Shown: positions 42,819 through 49,299, counted from the first letter of the stretch. The stretch: DNA of 64,000 bases from an uncultured Candidatus Melainabacteria bacterium (GCA_934717745.1 CAKUZB010000009.1:19686-83685), one strand, 5' to 3'. Made by a program: numbers and translations. The notes: generated by a model not told the origin, from the letters alone.

Positions 42819-43331
42819 CTACATGTATCTTGCAGGAACTGCCGGTGATACTACCTTTTTCATATTTCCGTTCACTATAATTTTTGTTTGTGAATGTTGT
42901 TGAGGTGCTTGTTGAATGTAAGAATTTGGGTTTACATAAACAGGTTTAGCCTCAGAATAAACAGGTTTTTGTTGTACAGGGCGTTGTTGTGCTTGTTCAA
43001 TACTTTGTTGAACTTGAGCATATTTTTGTCTTTGTTGTGCAAGGTATGCTTGTTGTTGTGCGTATGCTTGTTGTTGTGCTGCAAATTTTTGAGCCAAAGT
43101 TTGTCTTTGAGGCTTTTGTTGCACTTGTGGTTGAGGTTGTGCAAAAGTTTGTTGTTGTGTGAATGTTTGTTTTGTTTGATAACATGCTTGTTGATAAATT
43201 TGTGGATTTGGTTGCGGGGTTTTTACTTGAGCAAAAACTTCCGGCTTCATGTCCAATGTTTTTCTTTTTAAATCGCATAATCCAACGCAAACAGAATTGT
43301 CATTAAAAAAATCTTTCAAAAATTGTTCCAT
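42819..43331 (-). CDS. Glutamine-rich uncharacterised protein
   Basis: 170 residues. After a short conserved-looking N-terminus (MEQFLKDFFNDNSVCVGLC) the chain is very rich in Gln (about a third of residues 50-150), Ala and Pro (QQQAYAQQQAYLAQQ) and is surely disordered. No membrane helix. Overlapping frames in other phases arise from the CAA/TTG repetition. A ribosome-site-like AGAGGAA lies upstream of the ATG. Similar Gln-rich text occurs in the AMIN-domain protein at 61-62 kb. Function unknown. Confidence 0.7.
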   Translation of the reverse strand: MEQFLKDFFNDNSVCVGLCDLKRKTLDMKPEVFAQVKTPQPNPQIYQQACYQTKQTFTQQQTFAQPQPQVQQKPQRQTLAQKFAAQQQAYAQQQAYLAQQRQKYAQVQQSIEQAQQRPVQQKPVYSEAKPVYVNPNSYIQQAPQQHSQTKIIVNGNMKKVVSPAVPARYM

Positions 43332-43421
43332 AATCTTATTCCTCTTTTCTCTTATTTGTTATATAATGTGTTTAATAATAATTTTTTAAAAGTCAATATT
43401 TTTTAAAAGGAGTATAAAATT

Positions 43422-43622
43422 ATGGCAAAAATTACAAAAGAAATGGGTATTATGGATATTGTACAAAGTTATCCTGAAACCGTTGAAGTATTTCAAAAAT
43501 TCGGCATGGGTTGTATTGGTTGTGCCGCAGCACACTTTGAAAATTTAGAAGCAGGTGCAAAAGTTCATGGTATCGATATTGATGCTATGGTTAACGCTAT
43601 GAATGAAGTTGTAGGAGAATAA
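43422..43622 (+). CDS. DUF1858 redox-disulfide domain protein
   Basis: 66 residues, the full length of the hybrid-cluster-protein-associated disulfide family (DUF1858). The N-terminal KEMGIMDIVQSYPETVEVF and the Cys31-x2-Cys34 motif (GMGCIGCAA) are typical. It probably takes part in thiol/disulfide or metal-centre redox chemistry in the cytoplasm. AAAAGGAG precedes the start. It is four bases ahead of the NfeD gene and so in one operon, although no hybrid cluster protein gene is near. Confidence 0.88.
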   Translation: MAKITKEMGIMDIVQSYPETVEVFQKFGMGCIGCAAAHFENLEAGAKVHGIDIDAMVNAMNEVVGE

Positions 43623-43626
43623 ATTA

Positions 43627-44055
43627 ATGACAGTATGGCAATTATGCTTATGTGTCGGTTTGATTCTATTAATAACTGAAATTTTTGTGCCGTTTACATT
43701 CTTTTTGAGTATGTCAATCGGTGCATTTATTACGGCAATTGTTGCAGTATGGATAACTTCTACAACAGTTTTGGCAATTACATTTACAGTAATGTCAATA
43801 TTGTCGTTATTAATATTCAGACCTTTTTTGGCAAAATATCAAAAAACTTCTAAAGAAGATGAAACCGGTATCGACGGAAAATATATTGGTAAATTGGCAA
43901 AAGTTTTGAAAAGAATTGATAAAAATTCAGGTGCAATTTCAATATATGGCGAACGTTGGGAAGCACGTTCAATTGACGATGAGGTTTTTGAAGAAAATTC
44001 AGAAGTTGAAATAGTTAAAAATCAAAGTTTAGTAATGTACGTTAAAAAGAAATAA
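43627..44055 (+). CDS. NfeD-family membrane protein
   Basis: 142 residues. Two or three N-terminal membrane helices (LCLCVGLILLITEIF; FITAIVAVWITSTTVLAI) and a C-terminal OB-fold (IGKLAKVLKRIDKNSGAISIYGERWEARS), the short NfeD form. These proteins pair with stomatin-like proteins in membrane quality control. The stomatin gene follows 10 bases later, as is typical. Confidence 0.9.
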   Translation: MTVWQLCLCVGLILLITEIFVPFTFFLSMSIGAFITAIVAVWITSTTVLAITFTVMSILSLLIFRPFLAKYQKTSKEDETGIDGKYIGKLAKVLKRIDKNSGAISIYGERWEARSIDDEVFEENSEVEIVKNQSLVMYVKKK

Positions 44056-44065
44056 GGAGAAAATT

Positions 44066-45034
44066 ATGTGGTTAATAATGCTACTTGTTTTAGCGGTAGT
44101 TTATGTGATTAAAGGGGTTGTCATTGTACAACAAATGGAAGAAGTTATTATTGAACGTTGGGGTAAGTACAACAGAACTCTTACTCCGGGGTTGAACTTT
44201 ATTATTCCGTTCGTAGATACTCCTTGTGGAATTACTTGGAAGATTTCGCAAAAGGGTATTGACGGTCAAACTTATTCATATACAAAAATTATGACAAAAA
44301 TTGACAAACGTGAAACTGTTTACGATTTTCCAAGACAAAATGTAATTACAAAAGATAACGTAACAATCAGTATTAATGCTTTGTTATACTTCCAAATCGT
44401 TGATTCAAAATCAGCAGTTTACGAAATTACAAACCTAATTGATGCAATTGAAAAACTTACACAAACAAACTTACGTCAACTTGTTGGTCAATTGGATTTA
44501 GATGAAACTCTTATTTCTCGTGATAAAATTAACCACGAATTGAGAGAAATCTTAGATGAAGCAACAAACAAATGGGGTGTTAAAGTTAATCGTGTAGAAT
44601 TGCAAGATATTAATCCACCAGCGGATATTCAAGCAGCAATGGAAAAACAAATGAAAGCAGAACGTGAAAAACGTGCAGTAATTCTTGAATCAGAAGGTCA
44701 AAAGCAATCTGCAATTTTAAAAGCACAAGGTGAAAAAGAAGCCGCAATTAATAAAGCAGAGGGTGAAAAACAAGCATCAATTCTTAAAGCAGACGGTATT
44801 GCAAAAGCAAGAGTTTTGGAAGCAGAAGGTGAAAAACAAGCGATTGAAATGATTATCGATGCAATTGGTGAAAAAGGTAAACCTGATCAATATTTAATTG
44901 CAATGAAATACTTGGAAACATTAAAAGGAATTACAAGCGGTCAAGACAATAAAGTTGTTTATATGCCTTATGAAGCAACCGGTATTTTAAGTTCAGTTGA
45001 CGGTATTAAACAAATGTTTGACGCTACAAAATAG
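44066..45034 (+). CDS. SPFH/stomatin-like membrane protein (QmcA type)
   Basis: 322 residues. One N-terminal membrane helix, the Band 7 domain (ERWGKYNRTLTPGLNFIIPF, YDFPRQNVITKDNVTISINA, RDKINHELREILDEATNKWG), then a coiled coil of Ala/Glu/Lys repeats (GEKEAAINKAEGEKQASILK). It forms large membrane cages and works with NfeD and proteases. AAGGAG precedes the ATG. Operon with NfeD is supported by the 10-base spacing. Confidence 0.93.
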   Translation: MWLIMLLVLAVVYVIKGVVIVQQMEEVIIERWGKYNRTLTPGLNFIIPFVDTPCGITWKISQKGIDGQTYSYTKIMTKIDKRETVYDFPRQNVITKDNVTISINALLYFQIVDSKSAVYEITNLIDAIEKLTQTNLRQLVGQLDLDETLISRDKINHELREILDEATNKWGVKVNRVELQDINPPADIQAAMEKQMKAEREKRAVILESEGQKQSAILKAQGEKEAAINKAEGEKQASILKADGIAKARVLEAEGEKQAIEMIIDAIGEKGKPDQYLIAMKYLETLKGITSGQDNKVVYMPYEATGILSSVDGIKQMFDATK

Positions 45035-45043
45035 TTAATTATC

Positions 45044-45068
45044 GGCGACCGATTTTCAATCGGTCGCC
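45044..45068 (+). other. Hairpin after stomatin gene
   Basis: GGCGACCGATT and AATCGGTCGCC pair perfectly around TTC, 10 bases after the stop. There is no T-run, so it may be an mRNA-end stabiliser ahead of the true terminator at 45094. Confidence 0.55.
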
Positions 45069-45093
45069 TTACATCAAGAAAAATAAAATAATA

Positions 45094-45128
45094 AAAAGGG
45101 CGAAGCCATTTCACGGCTTCGCCCTTTT
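45094..45128 (+). terminator. Terminator of NfeD/stomatin operon
   Basis: AAAAGGGCGAAGCC and GGCTTCGCCCTTTT form a perfect 14-pair stem around ATTTCAC, followed by GTT. Confidence 0.85.
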
Positions 45129-45173
45129 GTTATAAATATCATTAGTTTAATGTACAGACTTTTTTGTGCCTCA

Positions 45174-45182
45174 TGTTAAAAT
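45174..45182 (+). promoter_or_regulatory. Extended -10 promoter ahead of the tiny peptide unit
   Basis: TG-T-TAAAAT, an extended -10 element without a clear -35, would start transcription near 45189, just before the left inverted repeat. Confidence 0.4.
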
Positions 45183-45207
45183 AAAAGGCAAGTACATTGA
45201 AAAATTG

Positions 45208-45425
45208 ATTTAGCAGGTGGTTACCCAAATCCTTTTTAAATGGTGGTTCTTACACCAAGAAAGGGGTGATGCCTATGGTAAAAGCAAAAATGCTAATAAT
45301 CCTTTTTGTAATATCCTTATTATTTAAAATGGAAAAACTAGCACTTATAATTGCAATCCTAGTGCTAGTTTCATAACTGAAACAGGGTATTAAATATCGG
45401 TGAAACCGATAGCCACCTGCTATAT
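45208..45425. repeat. Inverted-repeat-bounded unit with tiny peptide gene
   Basis: The ends TAGCAGGTGG (45211-45220) and CCACCTGCTA (45413-45422) are exact complements about 190 bases apart, with further partial pairing on both sides. Between them lie a 33-codon hydrophobic ORF with a strong ribosome site, a 10-pair stem at the ORF's end (AACTAGCACT/AGTGCTAGTT) and a 7-pair stem TATCGGT-GAA-ACCGATA at 45395-45411. The unit lies in the only gap of more than 500 bases in the window (45035-45592). It could be a structured toxin mRNA closed by its own ends, or a small non-autonomous mobile element. Confidence 0.5.
45275..45376 (+). CDS. Tiny hydrophobic peptide, possible type I toxin
   Basis: 33 codons, read by hand. 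AAGGGGTG at 45261-45268 is a strong ribosome site six bases before the ATG. The peptide has a basic start (MVKAKM), a hydrophobic stretch (LIILFVISLLF), a charged break (KMEK) and a second hydrophobic stretch (LALIIAILVLVS). Such peptides are typical of type I toxin-antitoxin systems, where a small membrane peptide is held in check by an antisense RNA. A CACC just before the ribosome site (45253-45256) can pair with its GGTG, which would hide it. A strong minus-strand promoter faces it from 45430-45457. No homology is claimed; it may also be a chance ORF, but site, position and composition argue otherwise. Confidence 0.5.
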   Translation: MVKAKMLIILFVISLLFKMEKLALIIAILVLVS

Positions 45426-45429
45426 TTAT

Positions 45430-45457
45430 ATTATAACTTATTTTCAAAAATTTTCAA
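45430..45457 (-). promoter_or_regulatory. Antisense-facing promoter at right end of the unit
   Basis: On the minus strand TTGAAA (45457-45452), 16 bases, TATAAT (45435-45430). Transcription would start near 45423, exactly at the right inverted repeat, and run antisense through the tiny ORF. No downstream minus-strand gene is visible that it could serve. Confidence 0.5.
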
Positions 45458-45540
45458 CCCTTATTCTAAATTCAAAATTCAACAGACTTTTTACTTTTAA
45501 TCAGCAATAAAATGCTTTAATTTATTGCTAATTAATCTAT

Positions 45541-45569
45541 TTTACAATTTTTGTTTACTGTGATAAGAT
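45541..45569 (+). promoter_or_regulatory. Promoter of zinc ribbon/radical SAM operon
   Basis: TTTACA at 45541-45546, 17 bases, TAAGAT at 45564-45569 with a TG one base ahead of it. It lies downstream of an in-frame ATG at 45551, which rules that start out. Confidence 0.55.
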
Positions 45570-45592
45570 TTAGAAAAAAGGAGAAAATAAAA

Positions 45593-45760
45593 ATGGCAAG
45601 ACTTGTAAGACCAACTTGGGCTATCAGATGTACTCAATCTAGTTGCAGAACTTTATTTGAAGTAGCAGTTCTTGAAGACGGAAAACAACAAGAAGTTGTA
45701 TGCCCAAACTGTGGTGAACACTATGTTTACCCAATTACAAAAGAAGACGAAGAAAAATAG
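45593..45760 (+). CDS. Small zinc-ribbon protein
   Basis: 55 residues from the ATG at 45593, with AAGGAG ten bases upstream. Four cysteines (Cys13, Cys18, Cys37, Cys40; the last pair in VVCPNCGEHY) form a probable zinc ribbon. The rest is short beta strands and an acidic tail. Such proteins bind nucleic acid or another protein, but the family is not recognised. The radical SAM gene follows after 30 bases with no terminator, so they may be cotranscribed. Confidence 0.75.
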   Translation: MARLVRPTWAIRCTQSSCRTLFEVAVLEDGKQQEVVCPNCGEHYVYPITKEDEEK

Positions 45761-45790
45761 ACAAAATTTTTTACAAAATCAAATTAAGTT

Positions 45791-46726
45791 ATGTTTTTCA
45801 ACGGTACAGAAAAACGCTATAATCAATTTAGCGAATATTTAAAGCAAAAATTCGGTGTCAAGGTTTATAAAATAACTCTTGATGCCGGTTTTTCATGTCC
45901 AAATAGACAAGACGGCAAAAAAGGTTGTATTTATTGCGATGCCGGTGGAAGTTTTTCTCAATCTCACTCTGCAAATATGTCAATAAAAGAACAACTTGAT
46001 TTTGGTGCAACTTATTTGACCGAAAGATTTAAGGCAGTTAAATATATGTCTTATTTTCAATCTTTTTCAAACACATATAAACCGGTTGAAGAACTAAAAG
46101 CGATTTATGATGCATCATTAGACCACCCGAATATTATCGGAATTTCGATTGGCACTCGTCCTGATTGTGTTGATGAAGAAAAATTAGATTTGATTGCCGG
46201 TTATAAAGACAAATGGGAAACTTGGATTGAATACGGACTTCAATCAATGCATAACAAAACTCTTGAAAGAATTAATCGAGGTCATGATTTGGATTGTTTC
46301 TTAAGGGCTTATGAAAAGACTAAAGAACGTGGCATAAACACTTGCGTGCATGTAATTTTTGGCTTGTGGGAAACCCATGAAGAAATGATGGAAACAATCA
46401 AATTGTTGGCGAAATTAAAGGTTGACGGTCTTAAACTTCATATGATTTGTGGTCTTAGAGGTACAGAATTAACAGAAATGTATAAACGTGGCGAATTTGA
46501 GTTTATGGACGAAATGGAATATGTAAACCTTTGTTGTGATGCAATTGAATTATTACCACCTGAAACTACATTACATAGAATTGCCGGAAGTGGTTTAAAA
46601 TCAACACTTGTAGAACCAAAATGGATTGGTAAAAAGTTTGAGTGTTTGAATAAAATTGATGCAGAACTTACAAGACGTGATTCTTGGCAAGGTTCAAAGT
46701 ATGAAAATCTAATCAAACTTAAATAA
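45791..46726 (+). CDS. Radical SAM protein, TIGR01212/YhcC family
   Basis: 311 residues. The [4Fe-4S] site is Cys36-x9-Cys46-x2-Cys49 in FSCPNRQDGKKGCIYCD, the unusually spaced cysteine pattern of this family. Further family segments are YFQSFSNTYKP, ISIGTRPDCVDEEKLDL, EYGLQSMHNKTLERINRGHD and HVIFGLWETHEEM. It is related to the Elp3 radical SAM group; the substrate, perhaps RNA, is not established. The last 18 bases overlap the convergent XRE gene. Confidence 0.92.
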   Translation: MFFNGTEKRYNQFSEYLKQKFGVKVYKITLDAGFSCPNRQDGKKGCIYCDAGGSFSQSHSANMSIKEQLDFGATYLTERFKAVKYMSYFQSFSNTYKPVEELKAIYDASLDHPNIIGISIGTRPDCVDEEKLDLIAGYKDKWETWIEYGLQSMHNKTLERINRGHDLDCFLRAYEKTKERGINTCVHVIFGLWETHEEMMETIKLLAKLKVDGLKLHMICGLRGTELTEMYKRGEFEFMDEMEYVNLCCDAIELLPPETTLHRIAGSGLKSTLVEPKWIGKKFECLNKIDAELTRRDSWQGSKYENLIKLK

Positions 46727-46924
46727 ATCGCTCAACTTTACGTTTAATGCATTTGCAATTTTAATTATGGTGTCAAGAGAAGGTTTTGAAAAACCTACTT
46801 CAATTTTGCCGATAAAATTAATGCCCATATCAATTTTATCTGCAAGTTTTTGTTGGGTAAGTCCAGTTTCCTTGCGATATTTTTTAATGTTTTGACCAAG
46901 TTTTACATAAACATTTTCATTCAT
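46709..46924 (-). CDS. XRE-family helix-turn-helix regulator
   Basis: 71 residues from the ATG at 46924 (80 if the ATG at 46951 is used). A single Cro/CI-type domain fills the protein: LGQNIKKYRKETGLTQQKLA followed by FIGKIEVGFSKPSLDTI and IANALNVKLSDLF. Neither start has a ribosome site, so the transcript may be leaderless or the start undecided. It should bind DNA as a dimer. The start region lies within paired TACGT sites that are the likely operator, so it is probably self-regulated. Confidence 0.88.
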   Translation of the reverse strand: MNENVYVKLGQNIKKYRKETGLTQQKLADKIDMGINFIGKIEVGFSKPSLDTIIKIANALNVKLSDLFKFD

Positions 46925-46976
46925 ACGTATAGTATGTACGTAAATAAACATTAAATATACGTTCTGTCTGTACGTG
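46924..46976. promoter_or_regulatory. Two paired TACGTN-7-TACGTN operator-like sites
   Basis: TACGTA-7-TACGTA at 46924-46942 and TACGTT-7-TACGTG at 46958-46976 have identical 13-base spacing and lie 34 bases apart. They sit between the XRE gene and a divergent small ORF, covering the XRE start and the -35 region of the other promoter. Binding by the adjacent XRE protein is inference. Confidence 0.55.
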
Positions 46977-46995
46977 TTTGTGCTAATATAAATTT

Positions 46996-47142
46996 ATGGA
47001 ACAAGATGAAAAAGATTTTTTAATAAGTATTTTGCAAGATGTTTGTGAGGCTAAAAGTTTGACAAATGTTTTAAAAACTTGTGTTTATAACAGCATAGAT
47101 GAATTAAATTCTAGAGATATAGAAAATTCTTTAGAAATTTGA
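46996..47142 (+). CDS. Small acidic ORF divergent from XRE gene
   Basis: 48 codons, read by hand: MEQDEKDFLISILQDVCEAK at the start, then a helical, acidic remainder ending NSLEI. There is no ribosome site, but TAATAT at 46984-46989 lies exactly six bases before the ATG, so a leaderless transcript is possible. Family not recognised. Position behind the paired operator suggests control by the XRE protein. It may instead be non-coding. Confidence 0.4.
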   Translation: MEQDEKDFLISILQDVCEAKSLTNVLKTCVYNSIDELNSRDIENSLEI

Positions 47143-47259
47143 TATACAAAAATTTCAAATATTGAAATAAGTTTAGATAAGTTTATTGATTAGTAAAATT
47201 AAAAATTTTAGTTGATATAACTTATTCCATTTTTGCAGAATTTAGAGTATAATTTTGCT

Positions 47260-47709
47260 ATGGATAAGAAAGTTATTTCAACAAACAGAAAAGCGTTTCA
47301 CGATTTTCTTATATTTGATAAATTTATTGCGGGGCTTGTTTTGACGGGAACAGAAATTAAATCAATTCGAGCAGGGCAAATAAATTTGAAAGACAGTTTT
47401 GCAAAGATTGAAAAAGGCGAAGTTTTCTTGTATAATTGTCATATCTCAAAGTTTGAGCAAGGTAACAGGTATAATCACGAACCTGAAAGAACCAGAAAAC
47501 TTCTTCTAAATAAAAAAGAAATCCTTAAAATGGAAGGAAAAATCAAAAAAGAAGGTTATACAATTGTCCCACTGGAAGTTTTTTTAACAAGAGGTTATGC
47601 GAAACTCGAAATTGGTTTAGCAAAAGGTAAAAAACTTTACGATAAACGAGAAGATTTGACTAAAAAAACTCAAAATAGAGATATTCAAAGAAAACTTAAA
47701 AATTACTAA
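47260..47709 (+). CDS. smpB: tmRNA-binding protein SmpB
   Basis: 149 residues from the ATG at 47260 (MDKKVISTNRKAFHDF), the usual SmpB beginning. A longer frame from 47233 has no support. Family motifs are LVLTGTEIKSIRAGQINLKDSF, YNCHISKFEQGNRYNHEPER and a C-terminal basic tail (KKLYDKREDLTKKTQNRD). SmpB brings tmRNA to stalled ribosomes. TATAAT at 47248-47253 is exactly six bases before the ATG and there is no ribosome site, so a leaderless mRNA is likely. The next gene follows after 9 bases. Confidence 0.95.
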   Translation: MDKKVISTNRKAFHDFLIFDKFIAGLVLTGTEIKSIRAGQINLKDSFAKIEKGEVFLYNCHISKFEQGNRYNHEPERTRKLLLNKKEILKMEGKIKKEGYTIVPLEVFLTRGYAKLEIGLAKGKKLYDKREDLTKKTQNRDIQRKLKNY

Positions 47710-47718
47710 AGGTATACG

Positions 47719-48291
47719 ATGTACAGAAAAGAAGATGTTTTAAGAAAATTGAACGCAGATAATTATTATATTGATACTCGTTCTATGGAAAATTTTATCA
47801 GAGATTGGAATATTGACCCGATTTATGAAGCGAAAGACGGTACAATTTTTTATGATGATATTGCAATTTTTAAACTTAAAAAGGGTATAAGTTTAAAATC
47901 TCAAGGGTACAACAATGAGCAAATTTGTTATCGTATACATAAAACACCTCTTGAAATGCCAGAACAAACAGAAGAAGAAATTAAATCAACCGCATTAGAG
48001 GAGGTTAAATCTCAAGCCCCTGAGGTTAGAAATGTAACATTGAACGTTACTAATCAGACATTGCAAATGCTTGCAGAGGCAGTTGCATCAAAAATTACAG
48101 ACGATATAAAAAATCATATTGACACTTCTCAATTTGCAGAAAAACTTGTTGAGGCGGGTGTTTATAAAAAGGATAACGAAATTTTAGCAAAACAAGTCGC
48201 AGAATTAATTGCAGATAATAAAAAACTTGCAAAAAGAGTAGCAGATTTGGAAGATTCAAAACGTTCTTTTTGGAAAAGAATATTTGAGTAG
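47719..48291 (+). CDS. MerR-like helix-turn-helix protein with coiled coil
   Basis: 190 residues. The N-terminal 75 residues resemble a MerR-type winged helix (YRKEDVLRKLNADNYYIDTRS, GTIFYDDIAIFKLKKGISL). A glutamate-rich linker and a long C-terminal amphipathic coiled coil (LIADNKKLAKRVADLEDSKRS) follow. It may be a DNA-binding protein that dimerises through the coil. No ligand domain is visible. AAAGGTATACG precedes the start; it is probably cotranscribed with smpB. Confidence 0.7.
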   Translation: MYRKEDVLRKLNADNYYIDTRSMENFIRDWNIDPIYEAKDGTIFYDDIAIFKLKKGISLKSQGYNNEQICYRIHKTPLEMPEQTEEEIKSTALEEVKSQAPEVRNVTLNVTNQTLQMLAEAVASKITDDIKNHIDTSQFAEKLVEAGVYKKDNEILAKQVAELIADNKKLAKRVADLEDSKRSFWKRIFE

Positions 48292-48444
48292 CCCGAGCAG
48301 AGGCACGAGCGAAGCGAGAGGTGAACAAGAGTCAACGGAAACGTTGAGTTTTCGTTGCGATTGTGAATGTTGCCGTTTAATGCGAGGGCGTATTTGTTGA
48401 GCAGAGGTTGTGCAAAAAATGTTAAAAATTCTTTTAAATCATGC
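48292..48444. other. Non-coding stretch with direct repeats and hairpin
   Basis: Richer in G and C than its surroundings. GAGCAGAGG occurs at 48295-48303 and again at 48399-48407. TCAACG-GAAA-CGTTGA at 48332-48347 is a GNRA-capped hairpin followed by GTTTTC and may end the smpB transcript. No ORF with a ribosome site is seen. Confidence 0.4.
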
Positions 48445-48473
48445 TTGACAGTATAATTTTAGCGATAGATAAT
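48445..48473 (+). promoter_or_regulatory. Promoter of rplU-rpmA
   Basis: Consensus TTGACA at 48445-48450, 17 bases, GATAAT at 48468-48473. The predicted leader before rplU is about 83 bases. Confidence 0.65.
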
Positions 48474-48504
48474 AAGAATACACAAATAGTATATTAGATA
48501 GGTA

Positions 48505-48538
48505 AATCGTTCATAAAAACTGTAAAACAGTTACGATT
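48505..48538 (+). promoter_or_regulatory. Structured leader of rplU mRNA
   Basis: An outer stem AATCGT/ACGATT (48505-48510 with 48533-48538) encloses an inner stem AACTG/CAGTT (48518-48522 with 48528-48532). It lies between the promoter and the ribosome site AAAGGGA. Leaders before L21 genes in other phyla bind a ribosomal protein for feedback; the same role here is inference. Confidence 0.4.
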
Positions 48539-48562
48539 CCTGAAAAAGAAAGGGATTTAAAA

Positions 48563-48919
48563 ATGTACGCAATAGTAGAAACAGGCGGAAAACAATACCA
48601 AGTAGAAGAAGGTCGTTACGTAGACGTAGAATTACTTGAAGGTGAAAAAGACAGTAAAATCGTATTTGACAAAGTGGTTATGCTTGTAAATGGCAAAAAA
48701 TCAAAAGTTGGTCAACCATACGTAAAAAACGCAAGTGCTGAAGGCGTTATCTTAGGTCATGACAAAGCAAAAAAAGTTATTGTATACAAACAAAGACCTA
48801 AAAAAGGTTACCGTGTAAAACGTGGTCATAGACAAGAATACACAAGAGTTATGATTAACAAAATCAGAACAACTGCTTCAAAAAAATCTGCTGAAACAGT
48901 AGAAACAACAGAAGCATAA
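48563..48919 (+). CDS. rplU: 50S ribosomal protein L21
   Basis: 118 residues, with MYAIVETGGKQYQVEEGRYV at the start and the conserved KRPKKGYRVKRGHRQEYT-like segment (QRPKKGYRVKRGHRQEYTRV) near residue 85. It binds 23S rRNA in the large subunit. The C-terminus has an extra Ser/Thr/Glu-rich tail. AAAGGG precedes the ATG. rpmA follows after 45 bases with no Prp protease gene between, unlike in Firmicutes. Confidence 0.97.
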   Translation: MYAIVETGGKQYQVEEGRYVDVELLEGEKDSKIVFDKVVMLVNGKKSKVGQPYVKNASAEGVILGHDKAKKVIVYKQRPKKGYRVKRGHRQEYTRVMINKIRTTASKKSAETVETTEA

Positions 48920-48964
48920 GGTAAGTAAGTAATACAAAGTTTATAATTAGAAAGCAGGTTAAAC

Positions 48965-49228
48965 ATGGCACATAAGAAGGGGATGGGTTCTACCCGTAAC
49001 GGACGTGATTCCGAAGCACAACGTTTAGGCGTTAAAAAATTCGGCGGTGAAGTAGTTAAAACTGGTAACATCATCGTTCGCCAAAGAGGAACAAAATTCC
49101 ATCCAGGTAACAACGTAGGTATCGGTAAAGATGACACATTGTTCGCATTAATTGACGGTGTTGTTAAATTTGAACCGCACAGACGTGATAGAAAACAAGT
49201 TAGCGTATACGCAACTGAAACAAAATAA
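48965..49228 (+). CDS. rpmA: 50S ribosomal protein L27
   Basis: 87 residues: MAHKKGMGSTRNGRDSEAQR at the start, then FGGEVVKTGNIIVRQRGTKF and GKDDTLFALIDGVVKF. The N-terminus begins directly with the mature, peptidyl-transferase-reaching tail and has no cleavable extension, in keeping with the missing protease gene. AAGCAGG precedes the ATG. Confidence 0.98.
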   Translation: MAHKKGMGSTRNGRDSEAQRLGVKKFGGEVVKTGNIIVRQRGTKFHPGNNVGIGKDDTLFALIDGVVKFEPHRRDRKQVSVYATETK

Positions 49229-49242
49229 TTAAATAGAAAAAC

Positions 49243-49276
49243 AAAATCGGCGATTGATTTATCAATCGCCGATTTT
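49243..49276. terminator. Bidirectional terminator between rpmA and second pilin gene
   Basis: AAAATCGGCGATTGAT and ATCAATCGCCGATTTT are exact complements around TT, followed by TTCG; runs of A and T flank both sides. Confidence 0.9.
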
Positions 49277-49299
49277 TTCGTATGTTAAATTTTTGAAAT

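Noticed and set aside
42894..43271. 125-codon plus-strand frame, Leu- and Cys-rich
   Set aside because: It is the complement of the CAA-rich coding sequence of the Gln-rich minus-strand protein; CTT/TTG reading gives a false hydrophobic protein and there is no ribosome site.
45208..45425. Retron (inverted repeats flanking a structured RNA)
   Set aside because: No reverse transcriptase gene is next to it, and the inside holds a well-formed ORF rather than msr/msd-like stems.
45250..45447. 65-codon minus-strand frame across the inverted-repeat unit
   Set aside because: It has no ribosome site, is antisense to the better supported 33-codon ORF and spans its stems; the minus-strand promoter there is better read as making an antisense RNA.
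45551..45592. Earlier ATG for the zinc ribbon protein
   Set aside because: It lies between the -35 and -10 boxes of the promoter; the ATG at 45593 has AAGGAG.
48295..48407. Attachment site or insertion-sequence ends
   Set aside because: Only a 9-base direct repeat; no integrase or transposase nearby and no inverted ends.
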